A stretch of DNA of 64,000 nt from contig NZ_QFRX01000001.1 of the NCBI RefSeq assembly GCF_003143935.1, positions 3,694,162-3,758,161 on the forward strand, read 5' to 3'. Of the stretch, positions 33,542 through 42,369 are shown one piece after another; within the stretch, counting starts at the first letter, position 1, and each line of letters opens with the position of its first letter. The position numbers were made by a program, and so were the translations under genes. The notes beneath the pieces are model-generated. The model had not been told where the DNA came from, did not search any database, and saw nothing but the letters and a program-made list of their open reading frames with translations. This stretch comes from Streptomyces sp. Act143 (GTDB lineage Bacteria > Actinomycetota > Actinomycetes > Streptomycetales > Streptomycetaceae).

Positions 33542-34047
33542 CGGGTGCTCCCCGCCGATTCGGTCTCGCTCTCCAGGGATTTCCGTAGCTCGCTGCGCAG
33601 TTCGGGCGTCAGGACATGGCCGGCGCGGCCCACGAAGAGGGCCATGTGGTACGCCACCACGCTCATGTCGCAGTCCGCGGAGCCGTGCACACCGAGCAGC
33701 GAGCCGTCGCTGATCGACATCACGAACAGGCTGCCCTCGTCCATCGCGACCATCGTGTGCTTCACCGGCCCGGAGTCCATCAGCCGGGCGGCACCGATGG
33801 TGAGGCTGCCGATGCCGGAGACGATGGTGGCGAGGTCGGCGGAGGAGCCACGGGGGCCCTTCGGGGCGGCGGCGCGGGGCTGACGGGCCGCGTCGTTCCG
33901 GCCGGGGTCGGAGGAGAGCAGGAGCAGGCCGTCCGACGAGACGACCGCCACTGACTGGATGCCCGGCACCTCCTCGACCAGGTTCGTCAGCAGCCAGTGC
34001 AGGTTGCGGGCTTCACTGCTCAGTCCGAAGGTACTGGGCGCGGTCAA
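33538..34047 (-). CDS. cvnB: Conservon roadblock/LC7 protein CvnB
   Basis: ATG 34047 overlaps the cvnA stop by 4 bp. 169 aa. Roadblock/LC7 fold: LHWLLTNLVEEVPGIQSVAV, then SSDGLLLLSSDPG, and the later MDEGSLFVMSISDGSLLGV. An insertion of Ala/Arg/Pro residues after the second strand is unusual. LC7 proteins act as GTPase partners, here of CvnD. Confidence 0.93.
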   Translation of the reverse strand: MTAPSTFGLSSEARNLHWLLTNLVEEVPGIQSVAVVSSDGLLLLSSDPGRNDAARQPRAAAPKGPRGSSADLATIVSGIGSLTIGAARLMDSGPVKHTMVAMDEGSLFVMSISDGSLLGVHGSADCDMSVVAYHMALFVGRAGHVLTPELRSELRKSLESETESAGSTR

Positions 34048-36839
34048 CTGCTTGCCTCCTCAGGAGTGCCCCCCGTGGCTTCTTCGGATGGTGCGGGCGT
34101 CCTCGTCTGACCCGTGTGTTCGGCGATCTCTGCCTCCACCTCGCGGTAACCGGCCTCCGCCCCCCGGCGGAAGCCGCCGAGCCGCCGGCGGAGGGCTTCG
34201 GCGTCGACGGAAGCACTGCGCTGGCGGGGCGGTTCTGATGGTGCGGTGATCTTCGGGGTGCGCTTGGGGAGGCCCTTCGCGGTGAGCTGGTCCTCGTCGG
34301 GGGTGCGGGTGTGTTCCGTCTCGGCTTCGCCTTCGCCGGACGCGTTCCCGCCCGCATCACCCGTACCGCTTTCGTCGTCGGGTGCGGGTGGCCCCTGGGG
34401 GGCGGACGCGCCGTCGGCGGCTGCGGGCTCGTGGATGGTGGCCGGCTCGGGCTCGTGAGCGGTGGCCGGCTCGGGCTTGTGAGCGGTGGCCGACGCCGGT
34501 GTGGTGCCGGTCGGCTGTACCGGGGCCAGGAGTTCCATCGTCGTCTCCGACGGGGTTTCCGCCCCGGCCTCCTCGGACCTCCGTACCGCCTTCTCCGCCA
34601 GCTCCACCAACGCGTCACCGGTCTTCGAACGGCCGTGCAGGACGTTGGAGTTGGCCTCCGCGTCCGCGCCCGGGAGCGCGAAGGTGTGAGGGGTGCCGGA
34701 GAAGGGGGTGGCGGAGGGGACCGCGGCCGACGGTGCCGCCGCCAGGAGCGGCTTCGGCAGCACGACCACCGCCGCGATGCCGCCCTGCTTCTGCTCGCGG
34801 AGCCGGACCCGGACGCCGTGGCGGTGGGCCAGGCGGGCGACGACGTACAGACCGAGGCCGAGACCCTCCTCGCCCTCCTGGTCGTACGGGGACTCCGGGT
34901 CGAAGTCGGCGAGGCGGGAGTTGAGGCGGTCCAGGCGCTCCTCGGTCATGCCGATGCCCTCGTCCTGCACGGAGAGCATCACCTCGCCGCTCTCCAGGAG
35001 CCAGCCGGAGACCTCGACGGGCAGGTCCGGCGGGGAGAACGACGTGGCGTTCTCCATCAGCTCCGCCAGGAGGTGGGAGAGGTCGTCGGCCGCGAAGCCC
35101 GCGACGTGCGCGTGCGGCGGGAGGGCGGCGATGCGGACCCGCTCGTAGCGCTCGATCTCGCTGACCGCGGCCCGGACGACGTCCACCAGCGGGACCGGGC
35201 CGGGGTGCTGCTGGACGTGTTCGGTGCCCGCGAGGACCAGGAGGTTCTCGCTGTGGCGGCGCATGACCGTGGCGAAGTGGTCGAGCTTGAAGAGGGTGGC
35301 CAGCCGGTCGGGGTCCTGCTCGCGCTCCTCCAGGCTCTCGATGACGGCGAGTTGGCGCTCGACCAGGCCCAGGGTGCGCAGTGCGAGGTTGACGAAGGTG
35401 CCGCCGATGCTGTCCCGCAGCCGGGCCAACTGGGCTGCGGAATCGGCGAGTTCGGTGCGCAGCTCTTCGCGGGCGTCGGCCATCTTCTGGCGCTGGGCGA
35501 CCAGGTGCTTGCGGTCGGCCTCCAGGGTCGTGATGCGGCCCTGGACGCCGAGGACGTGCGCGTGCAGGGCGTTGACCGAGCGGACGACCTGGGCGAACTC
35601 GTCGTTGCGGCCGGTGAACTTGACGGGTTCCTCGACCCCCGGGTCCGCCGCCGTGGCCAGGCGGGCGGAGCCCAGCCGCAGGACCGCGAGGGGGCGGGTG
35701 AGGGTGCGGGCCATGGCGGTGGCGATACCGACGGCGAGCAGCATCAGGGCGCCGAGGACCGCTATGCGGATCTCCCAGGCGGTGACGTCGTCGTCACGGA
35801 GACGGGCGAGGTCCTCGGTGCGCTGGTTGTAGAGCGCGGACTCCACGCCGCGCATCAGCTCGACGCGGGCCGAGAGGGCGGCGTCCAGCTTCTTGGTGCT
35901 GGTGGCGAGTTCGCGGTCGGAGAGGGTGGGCTGGCCGGTGAGGGAGGCCAGGTACTTCTCGGCGGAGTTGACCTCGGGCCCGGTGACGGTCGAGTCGTAG
36001 CGCGCGGCGGTGGCCTCGGGCGCGGTCTCGTGGAAGTCGGCGAGGGCCGCGTCGGAGCGCAGGCGGGCCTGCTGGGCGGCGGCGGTGAGGGCGTCGCGCT
36101 GCTTGGCGTCGGCCTCGGAGGTGGTGGTGACGGTCGAGGTGATGCCGGTGATGGGGTCGGTGACCGTCTGGGTGCCGCTCGGCACGTTGAGGGCGGCGAG
36201 GAGCAGGCCGCGGGTGGCGGCGGCTTGCTGGACGGCGGAGTCCAGCTCGGCGAGGGCGTATGCGCCGGTGCCCGCGCGGGGCGGCAGCTGCTCGGCGAGG
36301 CGCTCGGCGAGGCGGTGCAGCTCGGTGATGGTGGCGGAGTAGGACGTGTGCGCTTCGAGAGCGGTGCTCTTGCCGGTGAGCGCCGCTCTGCGCAGGGCGG
36401 CGATCCCGTCGAGGTCGGCACGCAGGTCGGCCGGGGTGTCGGTGTCGGCGCGCAGCTCCTCGACCTGCCGGTCGACCCGGGTGCTGCGCTGCTCGGAGGG
36501 CGCCTTGGACTCGGGCCGGCCGGCGGCGACGTAGGAGGTGACCTCGTCCCGCTCGTCGGCGAGCGCGTGGGCGAGGGCGAGCGCGTCCTGGGTCTGCTCG
36601 GCCAGCGTCACCAGGTCCTGGGAGTCGCTGAGGTCCTGGGAGGCGGCGAGCACGGAGGGCGCTCCGGCGCCGGCGACGGCGGCGGCCACCACGGCGACGG
36701 CGACGATGAGCCGGTTGCGCACGTGGGTGGGACGGCCCTTGCCCACGACGGCCCCGTCAGGGGTGGCGGAGGTGGTGTCGGCGGGAGCCGTCTGCTTGCT
36801 CGTACGACGTGGCCGCGTCTTCTGCACCGGTGCTCGCAT
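34044..36839 (-). CDS. cvnA: Conservon sensor histidine kinase-like CvnA
   Basis: ATG 36839 is preferred over 36995 because the membrane helix begins just after it (NRLIVAVAVVAAAVAGAG). 931 aa. A large extracellular nitrate-sensor-like (NIT) helical region (about 75-340) is followed by a second membrane helix (RIAVLGALMLLAVGIATAMA), HAMP, a dimerisation segment with LFKLDHFATVMRRHSENLLV, and an ATPase domain (LLAELMENATSFSPPDLP, DEGIGMTEERL). A 200-residue Pro/Ala/Glu-rich C-terminal tail holds repeats of ATAHEPEPAT type, probably disordered. CvnA senses an unknown signal and engages CvnB-D. Confidence 0.92.
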   Translation of the reverse strand: MRAPVQKTRPRRTSKQTAPADTTSATPDGAVVGKGRPTHVRNRLIVAVAVVAAAVAGAGAPSVLAASQDLSDSQDLVTLAEQTQDALALAHALADERDEVTSYVAAGRPESKAPSEQRSTRVDRQVEELRADTDTPADLRADLDGIAALRRAALTGKSTALEAHTSYSATITELHRLAERLAEQLPPRAGTGAYALAELDSAVQQAAATRGLLLAALNVPSGTQTVTDPITGITSTVTTTSEADAKQRDALTAAAQQARLRSDAALADFHETAPEATAARYDSTVTGPEVNSAEKYLASLTGQPTLSDRELATSTKKLDAALSARVELMRGVESALYNQRTEDLARLRDDDVTAWEIRIAVLGALMLLAVGIATAMARTLTRPLAVLRLGSARLATAADPGVEEPVKFTGRNDEFAQVVRSVNALHAHVLGVQGRITTLEADRKHLVAQRQKMADAREELRTELADSAAQLARLRDSIGGTFVNLALRTLGLVERQLAVIESLEEREQDPDRLATLFKLDHFATVMRRHSENLLVLAGTEHVQQHPGPVPLVDVVRAAVSEIERYERVRIAALPPHAHVAGFAADDLSHLLAELMENATSFSPPDLPVEVSGWLLESGEVMLSVQDEGIGMTEERLDRLNSRLADFDPESPYDQEGEEGLGLGLYVVARLAHRHGVRVRLREQKQGGIAAVVVLPKPLLAAAPSAAVPSATPFSGTPHTFALPGADAEANSNVLHGRSKTGDALVELAEKAVRRSEEAGAETPSETTMELLAPVQPTGTTPASATAHKPEPATAHEPEPATIHEPAAADGASAPQGPPAPDDESGTGDAGGNASGEGEAETEHTRTPDEDQLTAKGLPKRTPKITAPSEPPRQRSASVDAEALRRRLGGFRRGAEAGYREVEAEIAEHTGQTRTPAPSEEATGGTPEEASS

Positions 36840-37195
36840 TCCTGACTCGTGTACCCATGGGCCCGGGTGACGCTCCGTCAACTGACGGGTACTCCCGGTA
36901 CGGTTCCCGACCCTCCCAGCGCCAGTGGGCAGTGGTCGCGCATCACCCGACCCGCCACTCGAAGGAGTGAACCCCGGAGGGGAGTTGAGGGGCAAGTTCC
37001 CGCGGCATGGTCAGCGGCCTTGCGCGGCGGGCCGGTTGGACGTCGGCGGCGCGCGATGGCATTATCTGCCGCCGCGCCCGGCCGGAGTGCATCATTCCAT
37101 CCCAAACCAGACGCCTGACCTGCGCGCCCGCGCCGATCCGGGGTCCGATGCCAGCCTTTCGTGAACGCTGTGAAGGCCTCGTGCAGACTGGCCGG

Positions 37196-37981
37196 ATGCG
37201 CACTGAACTCGTATCGGAGCCCGGCGACCCGACCCGCCCCAACGAGGACTTCGCGAGCGTCGCCCTCCCGGCTTCCGGACGGGGTGGAGCACTGGTGGTC
37301 CTGGACGGGGTCACCCCGCCGAAGGGCCCCACGGGCTGTCTGCATTCCGTCCCCTGGTTCACCGCGCGCCTGGGCGGCGCCCTGACCGAACTGACCGTTT
37401 CCCTCCCGGATGTTCCGCTGCCGGAGGCCCTGAGCCTCGCCCTTGCGCGTACCTCCGCTTCCCATGCGCACACCTGTGACCTTTCTCACCCACGCACACC
37501 ACAGGCAACGGTGGTGATGGCGCGGTGGTCACCGCAGTCGCTGGAGTACCTGGTCCTGTCCGACTCGGCCCTGCTGGTGGAGGCGCCGGACGGCGCGGTG
37601 ACGGCGCTCCTGGACGACCGCCTGGCCCTGCTGCCGCGGGCGTCCCTGACGACGGACGCACACATCGACGCGCATCTGCGCAACAAGGAGGGCGGGTTCT
37701 TCACGGCGGCCGCGGATCCCGCGGTGGCGGAGCGGGCGGTGACGGGGACCCTCCGGCGCGCGGAGGTCCGGGCGCTGGCCGCGCTCACGGACGGGGCCAC
37801 GCGATGGGTGGAGAAGTTCCGGGAGGGGGACTGGACGGACCTCTTCACGTTCGTGCGGAAGGAGGGGGCGCGGGCGTTGGTGGAACGGGTGCGGGAACTG
37901 GAGGCCGGGGACGTGGAGCGGGCGTTCCTGGGGCGCAGCAAGACGCATGACGATGCGTCGGTGGTGTACGTGGAACTCTGA
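37196..37981 (+). CDS. PP2C-like protein phosphatase
   Basis: ATG 37196 gives 261 aa. PP2C hallmarks are present though short: RPNEDFAS and VVLDGVTPP (first metal Asp residues), ALTDGATR and THDDASVVYVEL (last Asp pair). The domain is smaller than the 240-270-residue PPM norm but covers the metal site. It is divergent from the conservon, about 360 bp from cvnA, so it may counteract a Ser/Thr kinase in the same signalling network. That link is inference. Confidence 0.75.
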   Translation: MRTELVSEPGDPTRPNEDFASVALPASGRGGALVVLDGVTPPKGPTGCLHSVPWFTARLGGALTELTVSLPDVPLPEALSLALARTSASHAHTCDLSHPRTPQATVVMARWSPQSLEYLVLSDSALLVEAPDGAVTALLDDRLALLPRASLTTDAHIDAHLRNKEGGFFTAAADPAVAERAVTGTLRRAEVRALAALTDGATRWVEKFREGDWTDLFTFVRKEGARALVERVRELEAGDVERAFLGRSKTHDDASVVYVEL

Positions 37982-37988
37982 GGCGGCG

Positions 37989-40682
37989 TCAGGGGGTCGA
38001 TGACGGCTCCGGGCTGTCCGACACCTGCGCGGCCGGGTCCGCCGGGGCCGGACCGCTGTCCGGCACGATCCACACGCCCACCATGGCCGTCGCCAGGGCG
38101 GTGGCAGAGGCCACGAGGACGGTCGTCGCGGGGACGGCCGCGGCGGACAGGGACCGGAAGTTGCGGATCTGCCCCCAGTGGAGGCCGGCGACCCGCACGA
38201 GACGGGCCTCCCAGTACAGACCGAGGATCAGGAAGATCGCGAGGCAGTTGCCGGTGGTGAGCGCCAGCTGCTGGGCGAACTCCTTCAGTTCCAGTCCCCG
38301 GTAGAGGAGTTGGGCGAGTTCCGCGGGCAGGACGACGGTCAGCAGGCACAGGGACTTGCCGAGGGGGCTGCCGCCGCGCAGCCAGGAGTAGGCGTAGCCG
38401 TAGACGAAGCCGTAGACCGCCCAGCGCAGGGCGTAGGCCCAGACCTGGGCGTCGTACGGGAAGTCGGCGCTGAGCGAGGGCGGGACCGTGTAGGCCAGCC
38501 ACGGCACGCTGAGGGCCGCGAGCAGGACGCCGGCGGCCGTGCCGTTGCGCAGGGCGGAGCGGCCTCCGGAGGTGCCGAGCGCTTCCAGCCGGAGGGCGAC
38601 GGAGTCCTGGGGTGCCGTGCCGCCAGGCCCGAGAGCGCCCAGTCCCCGCCAGCGTGCGTTCCACTGGCGGGTGGTCAGCTCGCCCTCCGCGAGGGCGGTG
38701 CGGGAGGCGGTGAGGAACTCCCGTCGGCCCGCCGCCAGGGTCTGGTCCTTCAGCAGGGCGTGTATCTGCCGGTTGTGTACGGCCGGGCTGGTGCCGTGCA
38801 GCCGTACCGCACGCTTCTCGTCCTCCGGTGGCAGGAGCCAGGCGAAGCCGATGGCGGCGAGGAGGAGGGCGAGGTAGTAGCCGCCGCGCTGGGCTGCGCT
38901 GCCGAACATCGTCAGCTCGTAGGCAGCCAGTCCGGTGCCCACGGCCGCGATCCCGAGGCCGACGGCGACGGTGCGGACGTGGGGTGGCCAGCCCTCGTAC
39001 CGCCAGGCGTGGGCGCGCAGGGCCAGCAGGGCCGCGGCCAGGGCCAGGCCGAGCTGTGCGACCGGGAAGGACGCAGCGTTCGCCGGGTACCTGCCGATGA
39101 CCCACCACGCGCCTTCGTAGCCCGCGTCCCACCAAGGACCCCAGTCCTGCAGGACGGCCATTCCCGCAAGGTAGGCGACCAGCAGCGCCCATCCCAGCCG
39201 TCCCATCCACACACGCCGCTCCACGGCGATCGCGATGTACCAGATCAGGGCGTACCAGCCCCAGCCCAGAGAGCACATCGTCCAGTTGTTGGCGAGGTCC
39301 CACACGAGGCGCTGCTCCTGCCGATCCGGCAGAGCGGTGCCCGGCCCGGCAGCCAGGACGGTCAGCAGGGTGCCGCCGGCCGCGGTGGTCGCCCACCGGC
39401 GTCCCACCGTCCCGCAGATGCCGCCGCGCAGGCCGCAAGCCACCACCGCCGTCACCACCACGGCGGCGGCCAGGGAGAGCACGGGCTCCGGCGTGCCCTC
39501 CAGCACCGCGAAGACCACGGCTGTCAGGGGCAGTACGGCGGCCGGCAGGAACACGGGCCACAGATCCGGCAGCAGCGGGGCGCGCCCCGTGGTGAGCCGG
39601 AGCAGGAAGGCGGTCAGGAGGTAGGGCAGCAACACCCCCCACCAGACGGTCAGCAGGGCGCCACGGCCCGGGTAGAGCCATCCTGGCCACGGCAGGTCGT
39701 CCGACCCGCCGAGGGCGTACAGCATGGAGGCGCCGGTCAGCACACATGCCGCCGTGGCGAGGACGGTCCAGCGCCGCCGGGTGGGGGGCGGCGCCCACTC
39801 CCGGACGAACGGCAGCACCCAGCGCAGCGCCACCGCCGCGATCGCCGCGGTCAGCCAGAATGCCTCGCGCAGCGCGGTCTCGTGCTGGAGCAGCGCACCG
39901 AGGTGTTCGGCCGGGCCCTGTTCATGGCCGCCGGAGCCCTGCCCGGTTCCCGGCGGTCCGAGCACCACGGTGAGCGTCTCGCCCCTCTTGCGGAGGCGGA
40001 GCTCGGCGCGGTGCCGGCTCTGGCTCAGGACGGTGCCGCCTTTGATGCTGAGGACGGGACGCGTCGGTACGTCGAACGTGACGGTCCAGGAGTCGTAGAT
40101 GCCGCCCTTGCCCAGTCTGTTGTCGGTGTCCCCGATTCTGAACGTGGCATGACCGGAGGGACATTCGTAGCCGGACTCCGGCCCGGGCCAGGTGGCCTTC
40201 TGCGTGTAGGAGACGTACACCGTCGAGGACGGGGTCTGCTGAGTGAGCGGGCCCGCCTCGGTGTCCTCGACGAGGGCGAGCGCGTCGCAGGGCTCCGGCG
40301 CTCCACCGAGCCAGATCATGTGCGGCATCCATTCGCTCAGCGTCTGGTCGCCGCCCCGCAGGTCCTTGACCATGGGGTCGGTCGCTCGAAGGACCAGTTC
40401 GTGCTCGGCCTCCGCTGCCCACTGCCCCTTCTCCGGGAAGACCCGCAGTGTGGTGCTGCCGGTGCGCGGGGGGTGCCCCTCGGCGCGATATCGCTTGTCC
40501 GTGGCGCGGTAGGCCTTCTCCTCCGAGGACTCCCGCTCCTGGCCGGAAGGGGCCCGATCCTTTGCCAACAGCCTGTCGGCCGCCCGCACCCACCCCACAT
40601 GAGCAGCCCCGGCGGCCAGCACCACCAACAGCAGCAGCGCTCCCCCGGCCGACCGCCCGCGCCAACCCGCCGCACCCGCCAT
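37989..40682 (-). CDS. Large multi-pass membrane protein (DUF6185-like)
   Basis: ATG 40682 gives 897 aa. An N-terminal membrane segment (ALLLLVVLAAGAAHVGWV) is followed by about 250 extracellular residues with beta-strand character, then 14 or more hydrophobic segments spread across the rest. A hydrophilic loop near 640-690 contains HNRQIHALLKDQTLAAGRRE, a region with helical SMODS-like or kinase-like character that I cannot assign. It matches my memory of DUF6185 proteins of Streptomyces, with no known function. It ends 8 bp after the convergent PP2C-like gene. Confidence 0.65.
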   Translation of the reverse strand: MAGAAGWRGRSAGGALLLLVVLAAGAAHVGWVRAADRLLAKDRAPSGQERESSEEKAYRATDKRYRAEGHPPRTGSTTLRVFPEKGQWAAEAEHELVLRATDPMVKDLRGGDQTLSEWMPHMIWLGGAPEPCDALALVEDTEAGPLTQQTPSSTVYVSYTQKATWPGPESGYECPSGHATFRIGDTDNRLGKGGIYDSWTVTFDVPTRPVLSIKGGTVLSQSRHRAELRLRKRGETLTVVLGPPGTGQGSGGHEQGPAEHLGALLQHETALREAFWLTAAIAAVALRWVLPFVREWAPPPTRRRWTVLATAACVLTGASMLYALGGSDDLPWPGWLYPGRGALLTVWWGVLLPYLLTAFLLRLTTGRAPLLPDLWPVFLPAAVLPLTAVVFAVLEGTPEPVLSLAAAVVVTAVVACGLRGGICGTVGRRWATTAAGGTLLTVLAAGPGTALPDRQEQRLVWDLANNWTMCSLGWGWYALIWYIAIAVERRVWMGRLGWALLVAYLAGMAVLQDWGPWWDAGYEGAWWVIGRYPANAASFPVAQLGLALAAALLALRAHAWRYEGWPPHVRTVAVGLGIAAVGTGLAAYELTMFGSAAQRGGYYLALLLAAIGFAWLLPPEDEKRAVRLHGTSPAVHNRQIHALLKDQTLAAGRREFLTASRTALAEGELTTRQWNARWRGLGALGPGGTAPQDSVALRLEALGTSGGRSALRNGTAAGVLLAALSVPWLAYTVPPSLSADFPYDAQVWAYALRWAVYGFVYGYAYSWLRGGSPLGKSLCLLTVVLPAELAQLLYRGLELKEFAQQLALTTGNCLAIFLILGLYWEARLVRVAGLHWGQIRNFRSLSAAAVPATTVLVASATALATAMVGVWIVPDSGPAPADPAAQVSDSPEPSSTP

Positions 40683-40747
40683 CGACGGCCACCCCCGTCC
40701 CCCAGGGCGGCCAGAGTAGCGGCCGGATCAGCGTGTCAGACAGGGAT

Positions 40748-41296
40748 TCAGCGCTCCATGCCGAGGTTCAACTGGTGCAGCAGCCGTGCGAGTTCGGAGA
40801 CCTCCTGCGGATCCCAGTCCGCCAGCCGCCCCGCGTACCGGGCCCGGCGCGCGTCCCGTACCCGGCCGACCCGGGTGCGTCCTTCCTCGGTCAGCTCCAC
40901 GAGCCAGGCGCGGCCGTCCGCCGGGTCGGGCGCGCGGGTGACGAGGCCGAGTTCCTCCAGGGCGCGCAACTGCCGGGACATGGTCGCCTTGCCGACGCCG
41001 ATGTACGCGGCGAGTTCCGTGGCGCGCTGGCGGCCGTGCTCGTCGAGGCGTACCAGGAGGCCGTACGCGGAGGACTCCAGGTCGGGGTGGACCTCGCGGG
41101 CCATCTCGCCCTGGTTGGCGCGGGCGCGCCGCAGCAGCACGGTCAACTCGCGTTCCAGCGCCAGGAACTCGGGCTGGTCCACACCACTCCTCCGCGCGCC
41201 GGAGCCGACTCCGCTCCCGCCGCCGTTTCCGTCTTCGCGCACGTCAGTCCCTGCCTCGGTTTCCTGGTCGTGAAAGTTTCCGCCAAATGCCGTCAT
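40748..41296 (-). CDS. MarR-family regulator
   Basis: ATG 41296 gives 182 aa. The winged helix is clear at about 70-140: TELAAYIGVGKATMSRQLRA recognition helix region, then ALEELGLVTRAPDPADGRAW wing with the conserved DxR(D)-type DGRA. The 35-residue N-terminus is Gly/Ser-rich. The target is unknown. The lysozyme gene is divergent, 172 bp away, and may be controlled by it. Confidence 0.88.
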   Translation of the reverse strand: MTAFGGNFHDQETEAGTDVREDGNGGGSGVGSGARRSGVDQPEFLALERELTVLLRRARANQGEMAREVHPDLESSAYGLLVRLDEHGRQRATELAAYIGVGKATMSRQLRALEELGLVTRAPDPADGRAWLVELTEEGRTRVGRVRDARRARYAGRLADWDPQEVSELARLLHQLNLGMER

Positions 41297-41468
41297 CGCC
41301 GCAGCTCGGTCAGTATTTCGCAGGCTTAGACCAACGGCAGCCCCCGGCCCCTCTTCCCCCGCCCTCGTCTACGTGCGTAGCTTCTTTACCAGGCACCGAC
41401 TGGCATGACCACGCCAGAACACCCCCCACGGTCCGGCACGTTCCCCCACCGAGCCTCCGGAGGCACGC

Positions 41469-42287
41469 ATGCCCGTGCACAGACCCAGACCGGTCCGCCT
41501 GCTCCTCACGGCCCTCCTCGCGACCCTGCTCGCGACCCTCCTCGCGGCCGTCTCCCTCCCCGCGTCCGCCGCCGACACCCCGGCCCGCGGCTCCGCCCAC
41601 ATGGGCATCGGCGTCCTCGCCCACGACGGCCGGGACGGCACCCCGCGCGACACCCGCGCCACCCAGACGGAGGGCGTGGACGTCTCCGGCCACCAAGGCA
41701 ACGTCGCCTGGTCCACCCTGTGGAGCAGCGGGGTGAAATGGGCGTACGTGAAGGCCACGGAAGGCACGTACTACACGAACCCGTACTTCGCCCAGCAGTA
41801 CAACGGCTCCTACAACGTCGGCATGATCCGCGGGTCGTACCACTTCGCCACCCCGGACACGACCGGCGGCGCCACCCAGGCCGACTACTTCGTCGACCAC
41901 GGCGGCGGCTGGTCCAAGGACGGCCGGACGCTGCCCGGCGCCCTCGACATCGAGTGGAACCCCTACGGCGCCTCCTGCTACGGCAAGACGCAGTCCGCGA
42001 TGGTCACCTGGATCCGCGACTTCCTGAACCGGTACAAGGCCCGGACCGGACGCGACGCAGTCATCTACACCGCCACCAGCTGGTGGACCGAGTGCACGGG
42101 GAACTACGGCGGCTTCGCCACCGCCAATCCGCTGTGGATCGCGCGGTACGCGTCGACCGTGGGGACGCTGCCTGCGGGATGGGGTTACTACACGATGTGG
42201 CAGTACACCTCCTCCGGGCCGACCGTCGGCGACCACGACAAGTTCAACGGGGCGCTCGACAGGGTCACGGCGCTCGCCAACGGCTGA
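41469..42287 (+). CDS. Secreted GH25 lysozyme
   Basis: ATG 41469 follows CCGGAGGC. 272 aa. Signal peptide to about residue 35 (LLLTALLATLLATLLAAV). The GH25 catalytic domain (about 66-270) shows GVDVSGHQGNVAW (catalytic Asp), WAYVKATEGTYY and ALDIEWNPYG (catalytic Glu), as in cellosyl/mutanolysin-type N,O-diacetylmuramidases. It cleaves the glycan backbone of bacterial walls outside the cell. No wall-binding module is attached. Confidence 0.95.
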   Translation: MPVHRPRPVRLLLTALLATLLATLLAAVSLPASAADTPARGSAHMGIGVLAHDGRDGTPRDTRATQTEGVDVSGHQGNVAWSTLWSSGVKWAYVKATEGTYYTNPYFAQQYNGSYNVGMIRGSYHFATPDTTGGATQADYFVDHGGGWSKDGRTLPGALDIEWNPYGASCYGKTQSAMVTWIRDFLNRYKARTGRDAVIYTATSWWTECTGNYGGFATANPLWIARYASTVGTLPAGWGYYTMWQYTSSGPTVGDHDKFNGALDRVTALANG

Positions 42288-42314
42288 GCCCCTCCCCGTA
42301 CGCGCACGGACGGC

Positions 42315-42350
42315 GAAGGCCCGGGCCTCCCTCACGGGACCCGGGCCTTC
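42315..42350. terminator. Bidirectional terminator between lysozyme and lon
   Basis: Perfect 11-bp arms GAAGGCCCGGG (42315-42325) and CCCGGGCCTTC (42340-42350), 14-nt loop. It lies between convergent stops at 42287 and 42370 and can serve both genes. Confidence 0.85.
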
Positions 42351-42369
42351 CCTCATCCGGTCGCGTCCG

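Noticed and set aside
38178..41273. Long rightward frame opposite the DUF6185-like gene and marR
   Set aside because: Composition is a GC-skew artefact (Gln/Gly/Arg-rich). The leftward frames give membrane helices and a MarR fold.
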